Source of the DNA: Lachnospiraceae bacterium | Lineage (GTDB): Bacteria > Bacillota > Clostridia > Lachnospirales > Lachnospiraceae | Direction: 5' to 3' | Length of the DNA: 53,937 bases | NCBI GenBank assembly: GCA_029062895.1 | Contig: JAIDPF010000040.1 | Span: forward strand, 1-53,937 | Shown here: in pieces, positions 42,726 to 50,868 of the stretch | Numbering within the stretch: position 1 is the first letter of the stretch | Layout of the letters: every line of letters starts with the position of its first letter | Made by a program: the position numbers and the translations under genes | The notes under the pieces: generated by a model | Seen by the model: only the letters and a program-made list of their open reading frames with translations | What the model was told of the DNA's origin: nothing | Databases searched by the model: none

Positions 42726-42753
42726 GTCGCAGCAGAGCTGCGACATGGAGGAT
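42726..42753 (+). repeat. Hairpin-AUGGAGGAU motif copy upstream of degV
   Basis: GTCGCAGC (42726-42733), loop AGA, GCTGCGAC (42737-42744), then ATGGAGGAT (42745-42753). This matches the motif at 30066-30103 (stem GCAGC-AGA-GCTGC and the GAC-ATGGAGGAT tail) and a third copy at 47746-47776. The GGAGG at 42747-42751 is the ribosome-binding site for degV at ATG 42758. Confidence 0.7.
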
Positions 42754-42757
42754 GAGG

Positions 42758-43633
42758 ATGAACAGAAAATATCAGTTAATTACAGACGCTTCGGCAGATT
42801 TGATTCCGGAATTTGTGCAGGAGCAGGAGATCTACGTGATTCCCATGAATTATACATTGGATTCTAAGGAAATGGTATGTCTTGGTAATGAATCCAGTGA
42901 AACTTTAAAATGGTATTATGAAGGGGAACGGCAGGGAATGATGACGGGTACGTCGCAGGTAACTCCACAGGTATACTTGGATTTCTTTAGGAAATTTGCG
43001 GAAAAGGGAGAATCGTTGCTCTATCTTTCTTTATCGGGAGGATTGTCCGGCACATATGATTCTTCGCAGCTTGCGGCAAATGAAATTATGGAGGAATTTC
43101 CGGACGTTGAGATCTGTTGCGTAGATAGCCGCAGTACGACCGGCGGTCTGCAGTTGTTGATGGAATGCGCTGCAAAGAACAGAGAAGAAGGCATGAGCGT
43201 AAAGGAGAATGCGACATGGCTGGAGGAAAACCGGCTGCGTATCTGTCATTGGTTTATGGTGGAGGATCTGATGTTTTTGAAGCGGGGAGGACGTATATCC
43301 GGCGCTGCGGCAGTCGTTGGCACTGCGCTGAATATCAGACCGATCCTACGGATCGAGAATGATGGAACCCTTGTTAACTTTATAAAGAAACGTGGCAATA
43401 AAGCCGCGCTGAATCAATTAGTGGAATTATATGACAATGCTTCTGAGAAACAGGAGGGAGAGCGGATCTGTATTGTCCATGCAGATAATGAAGAAGCGGC
43501 AGACTATCTGGAGCAGGAAGTGAAGCGGCTCAATCCTACATGTATTACGAACCGGGTTATGCTGTCGCCGGTCATCGGCTGCCACACCGGACCGGGAATG
43601 GCTGCGATTGTTCATTTTGGAAAGCGTATATAA
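42758..43633 (+). CDS. DegV family fatty-acid-binding protein
   Basis: The protein has 291 residues and the DegV pattern: ITDASADL near the start, the threonine-rich M-T-G-T-S-Q-V-T-P motif, LYLSLSGGLSGTYDS, and the C-terminal VIGCHTGPGMAAIVHFG. DegV proteins bind fatty acids and, as FakB, present them to the FakA kinase for phospholipid synthesis. FakA is not nearby. ATG 42758 has GGAGG at proper spacing; ATG 42752 in the same frame directly abuts it. Confidence 0.93.
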   Translation: MNRKYQLITDASADLIPEFVQEQEIYVIPMNYTLDSKEMVCLGNESSETLKWYYEGERQGMMTGTSQVTPQVYLDFFRKFAEKGESLLYLSLSGGLSGTYDSSQLAANEIMEEFPDVEICCVDSRSTTGGLQLLMECAAKNREEGMSVKENATWLEENRLRICHWFMVEDLMFLKRGGRISGAAAVVGTALNIRPILRIENDGTLVNFIKKRGNKAALNQLVELYDNASEKQEGERICIVHADNEEAADYLEQEVKRLNPTCITNRVMLSPVIGCHTGPGMAAIVHFGKRI

Positions 43634-43678
43634 CTTCTGGCTGCTTTGAATTTGCTATATGAAATAATCGGTGATGCT

Positions 43679-43715
43679 GGGTGATTGTGAGACAACATGT
43701 GTTTTGCAATCACCC
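43679..43715. repeat. Hairpin upstream of the GH5 lipoprotein gene
   Basis: GGGTGATTG (43679-43687) pairs perfectly with CAATCACCC (43707-43715) around a 19-nt loop. There is no T-tract, so it is not an obvious terminator for degV. It lies 33 nt upstream of the chosen GH5 start and may act in mRNA control. Confidence 0.5.
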
Positions 43716-43748
43716 ATATACATATTCGTAAAAGGGATGGAATTGGTT

Positions 43749-45002
43749 ATGGAAACTAAGGGCATCGGATGTCTGTGGGTAGGCGGTAAAAAAATCACCA
43801 TCATGGCAGTTTGCTTCATAATGATCTATATGGCATTCTGTTTGTCGGGATGCCATACAGAGGAAGAGGTGACAGGAACAGTCGAGCTATTGCAGGAAGA
43901 GGAGACGGAAGCAGTCGAGCCGTGGCAGGAAGAGGAGGTGGATGCAGCCGAAGGATTTTCTACGGATGCATGGGAGATGGCGGAACATATGGGTATCGGC
44001 ATTAACCTTGGCAATACCATGGAAGCATTTTGGGAAGATACTGCGAATCTTACCGGCGGTACGCAGAAGATCGGTGACAACACACCGTGCAACTATGAGA
44101 CTTGCTGGGGTGCTGTAGAGACGACTGAAGAAATGATAAACGGCATGAAGGATGTGGGATTTTCCACACTCAGGATTCCGGTTTATTGGGGTAATATGAT
44201 GGCGGACGACGGGACATTTACCATCAATCAGGAGTATCTTGGCAGAGTGGAGGAACTCGTTACGTACGGACTGGATGCAGATATGTATGTCGTGATCAAT
44301 ATCCATCATTACGATCAATTTCTGATCGAACATTATCCTCAGGATCAGGTGCTTGAGATCACGGAAGGCCTATGGAAACAGATTGCTGAATATTTCAGGG
44401 AGTATCCGGAGGAACTTATCTTTGAGGGTTTCAATGAGGCGCTGGGGATGACTGGACCGGAAGGACAGCTGGATGCTGAGAGGATGTACGCGTTTGTGAA
44501 TGACATGAACCAGACCTTTGTGGATGCTGTGCGTGGCACCGGTGGTGGAAATGCGGCGAGGATACTGATCGTATCCGGCTATAATACCAATATAGACGCT
44601 ACAACGGATGAGAGATTTCTGATGCCGGAGGATGTGGTTGAAGACCGTTTGATGGTATCGGTGCATTATATCGATAATGTCTGCTACTGGACAAACAGCA
44701 TTGGCAATGAAGCATGGCTGGATTACAGCAGAAGCCAGTGCGAATTGCTGAAAGCACGGTTTCTGGATCAAGGGATTCCTGTATTTGTTGGGGAATGTAC
44801 TGCTGGCTATCCATCGGAGCGTATTTCATGGGATGCGACAGTGACGGATTCCGCTGATTGTTTGGAGGCGATACTTGGAATGATTGCGGAATACGGTATG
44901 GTGCCGGTGTTATGGGATGTCTGCGATGAGTTTTATCTTAGGAGTGAGCAGCGCATTGCATCAGAGGAGGATCAGGCGGTGATTGAAGCATACAATAAAT
45001 AA
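43749..45002 (+). CDS. Glycoside hydrolase family 5 lipoprotein (endoglucanase-like)
   Basis: The protein has 417 residues. A lipoprotein signal ends in L-S-G-C (lipid-modified Cys35), followed by a Glu-rich linker with a tandem E-A-V-E-P-W/E-L-L-Q-E-E-E pattern and a GH5 barrel (about 75-410). The family motifs G-I-G-I-N-L-G-N-T-M-E, F-E-G-F-N-E-A-L (acid/base E230) and V-F-V-G-E-C (nucleophile E349) are intact. It would cut beta-1,4-linked glucans or related plant polysaccharides at the cell surface. An alternative ATG at 43737 is in frame. Substrate cannot be fixed from sequence. Confidence 0.88.
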   Translation: METKGIGCLWVGGKKITIMAVCFIMIYMAFCLSGCHTEEEVTGTVELLQEEETEAVEPWQEEEVDAAEGFSTDAWEMAEHMGIGINLGNTMEAFWEDTANLTGGTQKIGDNTPCNYETCWGAVETTEEMINGMKDVGFSTLRIPVYWGNMMADDGTFTINQEYLGRVEELVTYGLDADMYVVINIHHYDQFLIEHYPQDQVLEITEGLWKQIAEYFREYPEELIFEGFNEALGMTGPEGQLDAERMYAFVNDMNQTFVDAVRGTGGGNAARILIVSGYNTNIDATTDERFLMPEDVVEDRLMVSVHYIDNVCYWTNSIGNEAWLDYSRSQCELLKARFLDQGIPVFVGECTAGYPSERISWDATVTDSADCLEAILGMIAEYGMVPVLWDVCDEFYLRSEQRIASEEDQAVIEAYNK

Positions 45003-45040
45003 TCCGTCTGGGTTCCTCGGGATTCGCGGAAAAGAAAAAG

Positions 45041-45046
45041 TTGACA
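45041..45046 (+). promoter_or_regulatory. Isolated TTGACA in the AT-rich spacer after the GH5 gene
   Basis: A perfect -35 hexamer lies in a very AT-rich tract (45041-45125). At 17 nt a weak TAAATA follows. It may be a distal promoter for the deacetylase gene 230 nt downstream. Confidence 0.25.
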
Positions 45047-45194
45047 TAATAAAATTAAACTATTAAATAAATATAAACTAATTATAAAATAATGATTTAA
45101 TATTTCTTAATAAAATATAAAGCGTCGAATCGACCGCAACATGTTGTATATCAGCAGTTTAAAGGACACAAAAAATGCAAAAAAGCATAAAATC

Positions 45195-45265
45195 CACCTG
45201 ATTTTTCTATTTGTCAATGGAAAATGGTTATGATAAAATGATTTCAGAATTGGGGAAATCAGGTG
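45195..45265 (+). promoter_or_regulatory. Promoter of the deacetylase gene framed by a 10-bp inverted repeat
   Basis: TTGTCA (45211-45216), a 17-nt spacer and TAAAAT (45234-45239) form a good promoter. It is framed by CACCTGATTT (45195-45204) and its exact complement AAATCAGGTG (45256-45265), whose right copy contains the ribosome-binding AGGTGAG of the gene. The layout suits a repressor or looping site. Confidence 0.6.
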
Positions 45266-45275
45266 AGTTAATATT

Positions 45276-46268
45276 ATGACGGGAGTTCCGGAAAATAAAA
45301 ATAACCATCGCAGGCAGAGGATCAACAGACTGAAACGCTTTATTGTTTCCACTTTTTTTGTGTTGATGTTAATTCCTAATATCTTGTGTATTGCTGCATT
45401 TATCCGTATCAGCGGTCTGGATCGTCAGATCCATGAACTGACCGAAAGACTGGATGGGATTGCTATGGCGGTGTCAATTGAGGCGCGGGATTCGGAGACT
45501 GATATTTATGCCGGTAATGGCAGCGAGGCGATAGAAACATCCGGCGAAGTCATTACGGTAGTGCAGGACGAGATGCTGTCTTCTCAACAGAATACTGCGG
45601 GTGCGGATGATTATGAATCAGTCAGGAGGGTATGCCTGACTTTTGATGATGGACCTTCGGCTAATACGGACGTGATTCTGGACATCCTTGCCCAGTATGG
45701 TGTCAAGGCGACTTTTTTTGTGAATGGCAAGCCGGGTTATGAAGACCAGTATCAGCGCATTGTAGATGAGGGTCATACTTTGGCGATGCATTCTTACAGC
45801 CACAAGTATCAGGAACTCTATTCCGATATAGATGCCTTTACGGAAGATTTTTTTGAAATTCAAAGTTATCTTATGGACGTAACCGGTATACAATGTAAGT
45901 ATTACAGGTTTCCGGGGGGAAGCAGTAATACTGTTTGCAATGTAAATATGCAGGATTGTATTGACTTTTTGAACGAGCAGGATATAGTATACTTTGACTG
46001 GAATGTTTCTAGTGGAGATGCAACGAGAAATTATGTCAGTACAACCCAGATCGTGAATAATGTCATGATGCCGGTGGAAAATAATAGCTGGAATACCTAT
46101 GTGGTTTTGATGCATGATGCAGTAGGAAAAGAGACTACTGTTGAAGCGTTGCCGATCATTATTGAAAGATTACAGGCAATGGACAATCTGGTCATCGTCC
46201 CGATCACGGATTCGGTACATACGGTGCAGCATGTCCTTCCTGATGAAGAAAACGCAATGGAGGATTAA
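45276..46268 (+). CDS. Membrane-anchored polysaccharide deacetylase (NodB/CE4)
   Basis: The protein has 330 residues: a membrane segment (about 22-45), a short coiled linker, and a NodB domain (about 115-310). CE4 metal and catalytic motifs are present: T-F-D-D-G-P (D124, D125), H-S-Y-S-H (H172, H176) and R-F-P-G-G-S. It would remove acetyl groups from peptidoglycan GlcNAc or a surface polymer. The terminal codons (N-A-M-E-D-stop) also supply the GGAGG for the bactofilin gene, which starts one base after the stop codon. Confidence 0.92.
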   Translation: MTGVPENKNNHRRQRINRLKRFIVSTFFVLMLIPNILCIAAFIRISGLDRQIHELTERLDGIAMAVSIEARDSETDIYAGNGSEAIETSGEVITVVQDEMLSSQQNTAGADDYESVRRVCLTFDDGPSANTDVILDILAQYGVKATFFVNGKPGYEDQYQRIVDEGHTLAMHSYSHKYQELYSDIDAFTEDFFEIQSYLMDVTGIQCKYYRFPGGSSNTVCNVNMQDCIDFLNEQDIVYFDWNVSSGDATRNYVSTTQIVNNVMMPVENNSWNTYVVLMHDAVGKETTVEALPIIIERLQAMDNLVIVPITDSVHTVQHVLPDEENAMED

Positions 46269-46269
46269 G

Positions 46270-47736
46270 ATGGGATTTTTTCAGAATTTAAAAGAAGATT
46301 ACGAAGCGGCAGTGGATGAACTGCTGGGCGGAGAGTCTGCAATGCCGGAGGAAGAAGCACCCAAGACGAAACAAAGCAGAGGCAGAAAAAAGTCTTCTGA
46401 AACAGTGGAGGATACAGAGCAGGTAGCGTTGAACCTTGATATGATGGCTCCGGAAGAAGATACATTAGAAGAAGAGATTATCCATGAAGATCTTGTCGAA
46501 GATGATGATATGGAACTGGAGTCAGAGATTGTCAGTGAAATGACAGATGTATTGGAAGAAACAGAACAGGACGGAATATCAGAGAGCGAAATGGATTTTT
46601 CTGATATTTCAGCTTTATTCGCTGACGAGACGGAGGAGGGAGTAGGCATAAGTGAGGAATTGTCTGCTGTTGACGAGGAAATAGCCGTTGTTGACGAGGA
46701 ACTGGCAGGGGAGGAAGTCATAGTCGATAAGACAGTGGAGAATGAGGAACCTGCGGACGATGAAAGTCCGGTTGATGAGGGGATGGATGACGGGATAGAT
46801 GAAATAGAAGAAATAGAAGAAATAGAAGAAGATTTTGCAGATGACGAACTTGACGACGATCTGGATGACGACGATCTGGATGATGACGATTTAAATGACG
46901 TTGATTTTGACGATGATGATCTGGGAGACGTCGTTCAAGATGATCCGAAAGAGGAAGCCGCGGAGCTGCCGGAAGAACCGGGGGATATATCAGAGCTGGA
47001 GGAGCTGCCGGAGGAACCGGGGGATATATCAGAGTTGGAAGAACTGCCGGAGAAACCGGAGGATATATCAGAGCCGGAAGAACTGCCGGAAGAGCCGGTG
47101 AAAATTCCAAAAGCAGAGGCACCCAGCATATTTAGGAAGTTAGATGAACATCAGAATAATAAAGCAGATATAGTGAAGGAGGAGGAAAAATCCAGTATGG
47201 CAGTAGAAAATTTGGTTGAAGAGGAAGCATCATCAAAGACAGTGATACCAGAGCTTGCAGAGGAAGAAGTAATGGAAGTATCGGATGAGACCGCGACGAT
47301 TACAAAGGGTATGAAGGTTGCGGGTAATATCAAGAGCAACGGCAATCTTGATCTGGAAGGAGTTGTGGTCGGCAACATCAGAATTGCGGGCAAGGCCAAT
47401 ATTTTTGGAGAAATCAATGGTGATACGGAAGCCGGCAATGTCTATGCGGATGGCGCGCAGATTACGGGTGCCGTTAAGACGACGGGAAGCGTCAAGGTGG
47501 CGCAGAGTTCTGTCATTATCGGTGATATTGTAGCGACTAGCGCGGTTATAGCCGGCGCTGTAAAGGGAAATATTGATGTCCACGGACCGGTTATTTTGGA
47601 CTCTACGGCAATTGTGATGGGCGATATTAAGTCACAGTCAGTGCAGATCACTTCCGGCGCTGTAGTGGAAGGAATGTGTTCACAGTGTTATGCAAAGGTA
47701 AGTCCGGCATCCTTCTTTGATCAGTTAGGGAAATAG
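46270..47736 (+). CDS. Bactofilin with long acidic repeat-rich N-terminus
   Basis: The protein has 488 residues. A short start (GFFQNLKEDYEAAVDELL) leads into a ~300-residue strongly acidic, probably disordered region with three repeat types: E-E-I tandem, D-D-D-L tandem and a 13-residue unit ELPEEPGDISELE present about 3.5 times at 46963-47118. The C-terminal bactofilin beta-helix (about 338-470) shows ITKGMKVAGNIKSNGNLDLEG in blocks and repeated G-x-V/I turns. Bactofilins polymerise into membrane-linked scaffolds for cell-wall enzymes, here probably the adjacent deacetylase. Most bactofilins are under 200 residues, so the tail is exceptional. Confidence 0.9.
   Translation: MGFFQNLKEDYEAAVDELLGGESAMPEEEAPKTKQSRGRKKSSETVEDTEQVALNLDMMAPEEDTLEEEIIHEDLVEDDDMELESEIVSEMTDVLEETEQDGISESEMDFSDISALFADETEEGVGISEELSAVDEEIAVVDEELAGEEVIVDKTVENEEPADDESPVDEGMDDGIDEIEEIEEIEEDFADDELDDDLDDDDLDDDDLNDVDFDDDDLGDVVQDDPKEEAAELPEEPGDISELEELPEEPGDISELEELPEKPEDISEPEELPEEPVKIPKAEAPSIFRKLDEHQNNKADIVKEEEKSSMAVENLVEEEASSKTVIPELAEEEVMEVSDETATITKGMKVAGNIKSNGNLDLEGVVVGNIRIAGKANIFGEINGDTEAGNVYADGAQITGAVKTTGSVKVAQSSVIIGDIVATSAVIAGAVKGNIDVHGPVILDSTAIVMGDIKSQSVQITSGAVVEGMCSQCYAKVSPASFFDQLGK
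46963..47118 (+). repeat. 39-bp tandem repeat inside the bactofilin gene
   Basis: Units at 46963-47001, 47002-47040, 47041-47079 and a diverged one at 47080-47118 each encode E-L-P-E-x-P-x-D-I-S-E-x-E or a variant. The in-frame 39-bp period would allow repeat number to vary by slippage without breaking the gene. Confidence 0.85.
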
Positions 47737-47745
47737 ATTGCGGTT

Positions 47746-47776
47746 GCAGTAAAACTGCTCTGACATGGTGGATTAG
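47746..47776 (+). repeat. Hairpin-AUGGNGGAU motif copy upstream of pyrH
   Basis: GCAGT (47746-47750), loop AAA, ACTGC (47754-47758), then TCTGAC and ATGGTGGATTAG (47765-47776). Against the copy at 30073-30107, 28 of 35 aligned bases match, and two of the changes (C to T and G to A) are partners in the stem, keeping it paired. The Shine-Dalgarno is broken here (GGTGG) but the three-codon open frame is kept. Confidence 0.65.
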
Positions 47777-47797
47777 AATGACAGCATGGGAGATTCT

Positions 47798-48487
47798 ATG
47801 AGAATATTATTAAAGTTAAGTGGTGAAGCGTTATCTGTAGAGGGAAAGCGCTTTGATGACGAGGTCATTACCGGAATTGCGCTTCAGGTAAAGGAACTGC
47901 TGGCGAAAGGATACCAGATTGGTATTACGATCGGCGGAGGTAATTTCTGGCGGGGAAGAACCAGCGAAAATATCGACCGGACGAAAGCAGATCAGATTGG
48001 TATGCTGGCAACGGTTATGAACTGTATCTATGTATCTGAAATATTTCGCTCCTATGGGATCGAGACAGAAATCCTGACGCCGTTTATCTGCTCCACATTT
48101 ACGAAGCAGTTTTCAAAAGACACTGCAACAGCGTGTTTTCAGAGTGGTAAGGCAGTCTTTTTTGCCGGGGGTACGGGGCATCCGTATTTTTCGACAGATA
48201 CCGGAGTTGTATTGCGGGCAATCGAAGTAGATGCAGACGGGATTTATCTTGCCAAGGCGATTGATGGTATCTATGATGATGACCCGTGCAGAAACCCTAA
48301 CGCAAAGAAATATGATGAGATTACGATCGATGAGGTGATTGCACGTAATCTGCAGGTAATAGATATGACAGCGTCCATCATGGCAAGGGACAATCATATG
48401 CCGCTGTGGGTATTTGACCTGACGGAAACGAATAGTATCTTAAATGCAGTCAGCGGAAATTTTACGGGAACCAAGGTAACGGTATAA
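47798..48487 (+). CDS. pyrH: UMP kinase
   Basis: UMP kinase makes UDP from UMP. The 229-residue protein has the amino-acid-kinase pattern: ILLKLSGEALSVEGK at the N-terminus, ITIGGGNFWRGRT, ADQIGMLATVMN and VFFAGGTGHPYFSTDT. The start is ATG 47798 (GGGAG 5 nt upstream); ATG 47786 in the same frame would add M-G-D-S. Normally it follows tsf; here about 14 kb lies between. Confidence 0.96.
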   Translation: MRILLKLSGEALSVEGKRFDDEVITGIALQVKELLAKGYQIGITIGGGNFWRGRTSENIDRTKADQIGMLATVMNCIYVSEIFRSYGIETEILTPFICSTFTKQFSKDTATACFQSGKAVFFAGGTGHPYFSTDTGVVLRAIEVDADGIYLAKAIDGIYDDDPCRNPNAKKYDEITIDEVIARNLQVIDMTASIMARDNHMPLWVFDLTETNSILNAVSGNFTGTKVTV

Positions 48488-48620
48488 GATATAATAACCG
48501 CAGAAGAAAAACAAGCGACGCGAAGCGACATTTGTTTTTCTGCGGTTATTAACGAGAAAGCGTTTGACGAAGTCAAACATGGAGTGCGAAAGCACGGGCT
48601 TTCGAGTTTAGATGATATAA
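48488..48620. repeat. Structured insertion-like element between pyrH and frr
   Basis: A GATATAA direct repeat (48488-48494 and 48614-48620, 126-bp offset) bounds two structures. A 19-bp stem pairs 48493-48514 (3-nt bulge) with 48532-48550, with a T-run inside its right arm. A three-stem junction follows: GAAAGC (48556-48561) with GCTTTC (48598-48603) encloses GTTTGAC-GAA-GTCAAAC (48562-48578) and GTGC-GAAA-GCAC (48584-48595). Size and direct-repeat layout resemble the motA-motB element. The first stem may end pyrH transcripts. Confidence 0.6.
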
Positions 48621-48641
48621 CAAATAAGGGGTAAACAGACT

Positions 48642-49193
48642 ATGGATGAGAAAATCAAAGCATTGGATGTCAAGATGAAGAAGGCGTATGATTATCTGAC
48701 GGAAGATTTGGCGACAATACGTGCAGGACGCGCCAATCCTCATGTGTTGGATCGTATCAGGGTGGATTATTATGGTACGCCGACGCCGATTCAGCAGGTA
48801 GGAAATATTACGGTTCCGGAGCCCAGAATGTTGCAGATCGCGCCTTGGGAAAAGAATCTGATCAAGGAGATTGAAAAGGCAATTCTTGCTTCTGATGTAG
48901 GAATCACACCGACCAATGACGGTTCCGTGATTCGTCTGGTATTCCCGGAATTGACAGAGGAAAGAAGAAAGGAACTTGTCAAGGATATCAAGAAGAAAGG
49001 AGAAGAAGGAAAGGTTGCAGTGCGCAATATCAGGCGCGATGGCAATGATTCCTTCAAAAAACTTGCCAAGACAGATATTTCCGAAGATGAGATCAAGGAT
49101 CTGGAAGAGCAGCTGCAGAAGTTGACAGATAAGTATATCAAGGAAATTGATAAGATGATAGAAGAAAAATCTCAGGATATCTTAAAGGTATGA
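48642..49193 (+). CDS. frr: Ribosome recycling factor
   Basis: This 183-residue RRF has the family series L-x-x-I-R-A-G-R-A-N-P (LATIRAGRANPHVLDRI), YYGTPTPIQQVGNI, a G-x-x-P-T-N-D-G motif (GITPTNDGSVIRL) and RNIRRDGND. It separates ribosomal subunits after termination, with EF-G. uppS starts 4 nt after its stop. Confidence 0.98.
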   Translation: MDEKIKALDVKMKKAYDYLTEDLATIRAGRANPHVLDRIRVDYYGTPTPIQQVGNITVPEPRMLQIAPWEKNLIKEIEKAILASDVGITPTNDGSVIRLVFPELTEERRKELVKDIKKKGEEGKVAVRNIRRDGNDSFKKLAKTDISEDEIKDLEEQLQKLTDKYIKEIDKMIEEKSQDILKV

Positions 49194-49197
49194 TCAT

Positions 49198-49896
49198 ATG
49201 AGTGTTCCAAGACATATAGCCGTTATTTTAGATGGAAACGGACGTTGGGCGAAGAAGAAGGGTATGCCGCGTAATTATGGTCATGCTCAGGGAAGTAAAA
49301 ATGTAGAAGATATGTGTGAGATCGTATATAACAGGGGAATCGAGTATTTCACCGTATATGCGTTCTCCACGGAAAATTGGAGCCGTCCTGATGACGAAGT
49401 GGCTGCGCTGATGAAGCTGCTTCGGGATTATATGAAAAACTGTATTAAGCGTGCCAATAAAAATAATATGAAGGTACGAGTGATTGGTGATAAGACGGGA
49501 TTGGCGGAAGATCTGCGTGAAAGCATTGCGCAGTTAGAGGATGCGACAAAGGATAATACCGGACTGAAATTTACGATTGCCATAAATTATGGAAGCCGTG
49601 ATGAGATCACGAGAGCCGTGAGACGGATCGGAGAAAAGATTCATGCCGGTGAACTGGAGCCGCAGGAGATCACGGAGGAGCTGATTGCGTCGGAGTTGGA
49701 TACGATGGGGATGCCTGATCCGGACTTGATGATTCGTACCAGTGGTGAGCAGCGGATCTCCAATTTTTTATTATGGCAGTTGGCTTATACAGAGTTCTAT
49801 TTTACACCGGTATATTGGCCGGATTTTAACAAAGTGGAACTGGAAAAAGCGATTGAGGCATATGAGAGCCGTGACAGAAGATATGGTAAAATATAG
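49198..49896 (+). CDS. uppS: Undecaprenyl diphosphate synthase (cis-prenyltransferase)
   Basis: This 232-residue enzyme makes the C55 lipid carrier for cell-wall synthesis. Motifs are I-L-D-G-N-G-R-W-A (catalytic Asp12), YAFSTENWSRP, NYGSRDEITRAVRR and PDLMIRTSGEQRISNFLLWQ (in blocks), then the E-F-Y-F segment. No membrane helix. It feeds the same envelope pathways as the cdsA and dxr products downstream. Confidence 0.97.
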   Translation: MSVPRHIAVILDGNGRWAKKKGMPRNYGHAQGSKNVEDMCEIVYNRGIEYFTVYAFSTENWSRPDDEVAALMKLLRDYMKNCIKRANKNNMKVRVIGDKTGLAEDLRESIAQLEDATKDNTGLKFTIAINYGSRDEITRAVRRIGEKIHAGELEPQEITEELIASELDTMGMPDPDLMIRTSGEQRISNFLLWQLAYTEFYFTPVYWPDFNKVELEKAIEAYESRDRRYGKI

Positions 49897-49929
49897 TTTA
49901 TAGATCAGTATATCAAAGGAGGAAAACGT

Positions 49930-50790
49930 GTGAAAGTCAGAATAATCAGCGGTGTGACCTTTGCCCTCCTTATGGCGTTTGTGGTGTGGCTGGGGGATGC
50001 CGTTCTGGCAATTGCCTGGTGCGCTGTATCTATCATAGCATATATTGAAATGGCGAATGCAACAAATGTAAGTGCGATTGACGCTAAGGGAAAAAGAAAG
50101 CTCAATCTGATAGAGACGATTTCCATTGTTGGGATCGTTATTTATTATGTGATGATCTATGTGACAAGGAATCCACTGTATGAGATGATGACGATGGTAT
50201 TCTTGCTGATTCTTACAATGGTGGTCTATGTTTTCTCCTTTCCGAAATATAAGGCGGAACAGATCATGCATTCTTTTTTTGCTTTTATCTATGGACCGGT
50301 CATGATTTCTTTTTCTCTGATGACAAGGATGATGAGCAATGGTATGGATGATACATCCATGTATAATGTCGGCTTTTTTGCCGCATGGATGATTTTTATT
50401 TCCGCATGGACTTCAGATACTTGTGCCTATTTTGTCGGAGTTGCGTTTGGCAGGCATAAGCTGGCACCGACATTAAGTCCGAAAAAATCCATTGAGGGAG
50501 CTATCGGCGGAGTAGTAGGAGCAACAATTGCCGGGGGTATCTATGGAAAGATTTTGGAATATTATGGAATCTTTCCAGGCGGAGGGATCTGGATTTTTGC
50601 CTTGCTTGGTATGTGCGGAAGTGTTGTGGCGCAGATCGGTGATTTGGCTGCATCGGCCATAAAACGTAATTTTGATATTAAGGATTATGGGAAATGCATT
50701 CCCGGACACGGCGGTGTGCTGGACCGATTTGATAGTGTAATATTTACTTCACCGCTGATTTATGTATTGGCGCTATATTTTCTTGGATAA
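49930..50790 (+). CDS. cdsA: Phosphatidate cytidylyltransferase
   Basis: This 286-residue membrane protein has about seven or eight hydrophobic segments and the CDP-diglyceride synthase signature near the end (S-x-x-K-R-x-F-x-I-K-D-Y-G-K-x-I-P-G-H-G-G-x-L-D-R-F-D-S). It makes CDP-diacylglycerol, the precursor of anionic phospholipids. The start is GTG 49930 with AAAGGAGG 9 nt upstream. Confidence 0.97.
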   Translation: MKVRIISGVTFALLMAFVVWLGDAVLAIAWCAVSIIAYIEMANATNVSAIDAKGKRKLNLIETISIVGIVIYYVMIYVTRNPLYEMMTMVFLLILTMVVYVFSFPKYKAEQIMHSFFAFIYGPVMISFSLMTRMMSNGMDDTSMYNVGFFAAWMIFISAWTSDTCAYFVGVAFGRHKLAPTLSPKKSIEGAIGGVVGATIAGGIYGKILEYYGIFPGGGIWIFALLGMCGSVVAQIGDLAASAIKRNFDIKDYGKCIPGHGGVLDRFDSVIFTSPLIYVLALYFLG

Positions 50791-50868
50791 TGGTGATATT
50801 TGCAGCAATCATGCAGTAAAATATAAAAGGAGTAAATTTCCTTTAATGGAAAATTGACATAAAAAATA

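Noticed and set aside
46141-46269. Upstream in-frame extension of the bactofilin gene inside the deacetylase gene
   Set aside because: It is the shifted frame of the deacetylase C-terminus. ATG 46270 has GGAGG at the right distance and the expected start.
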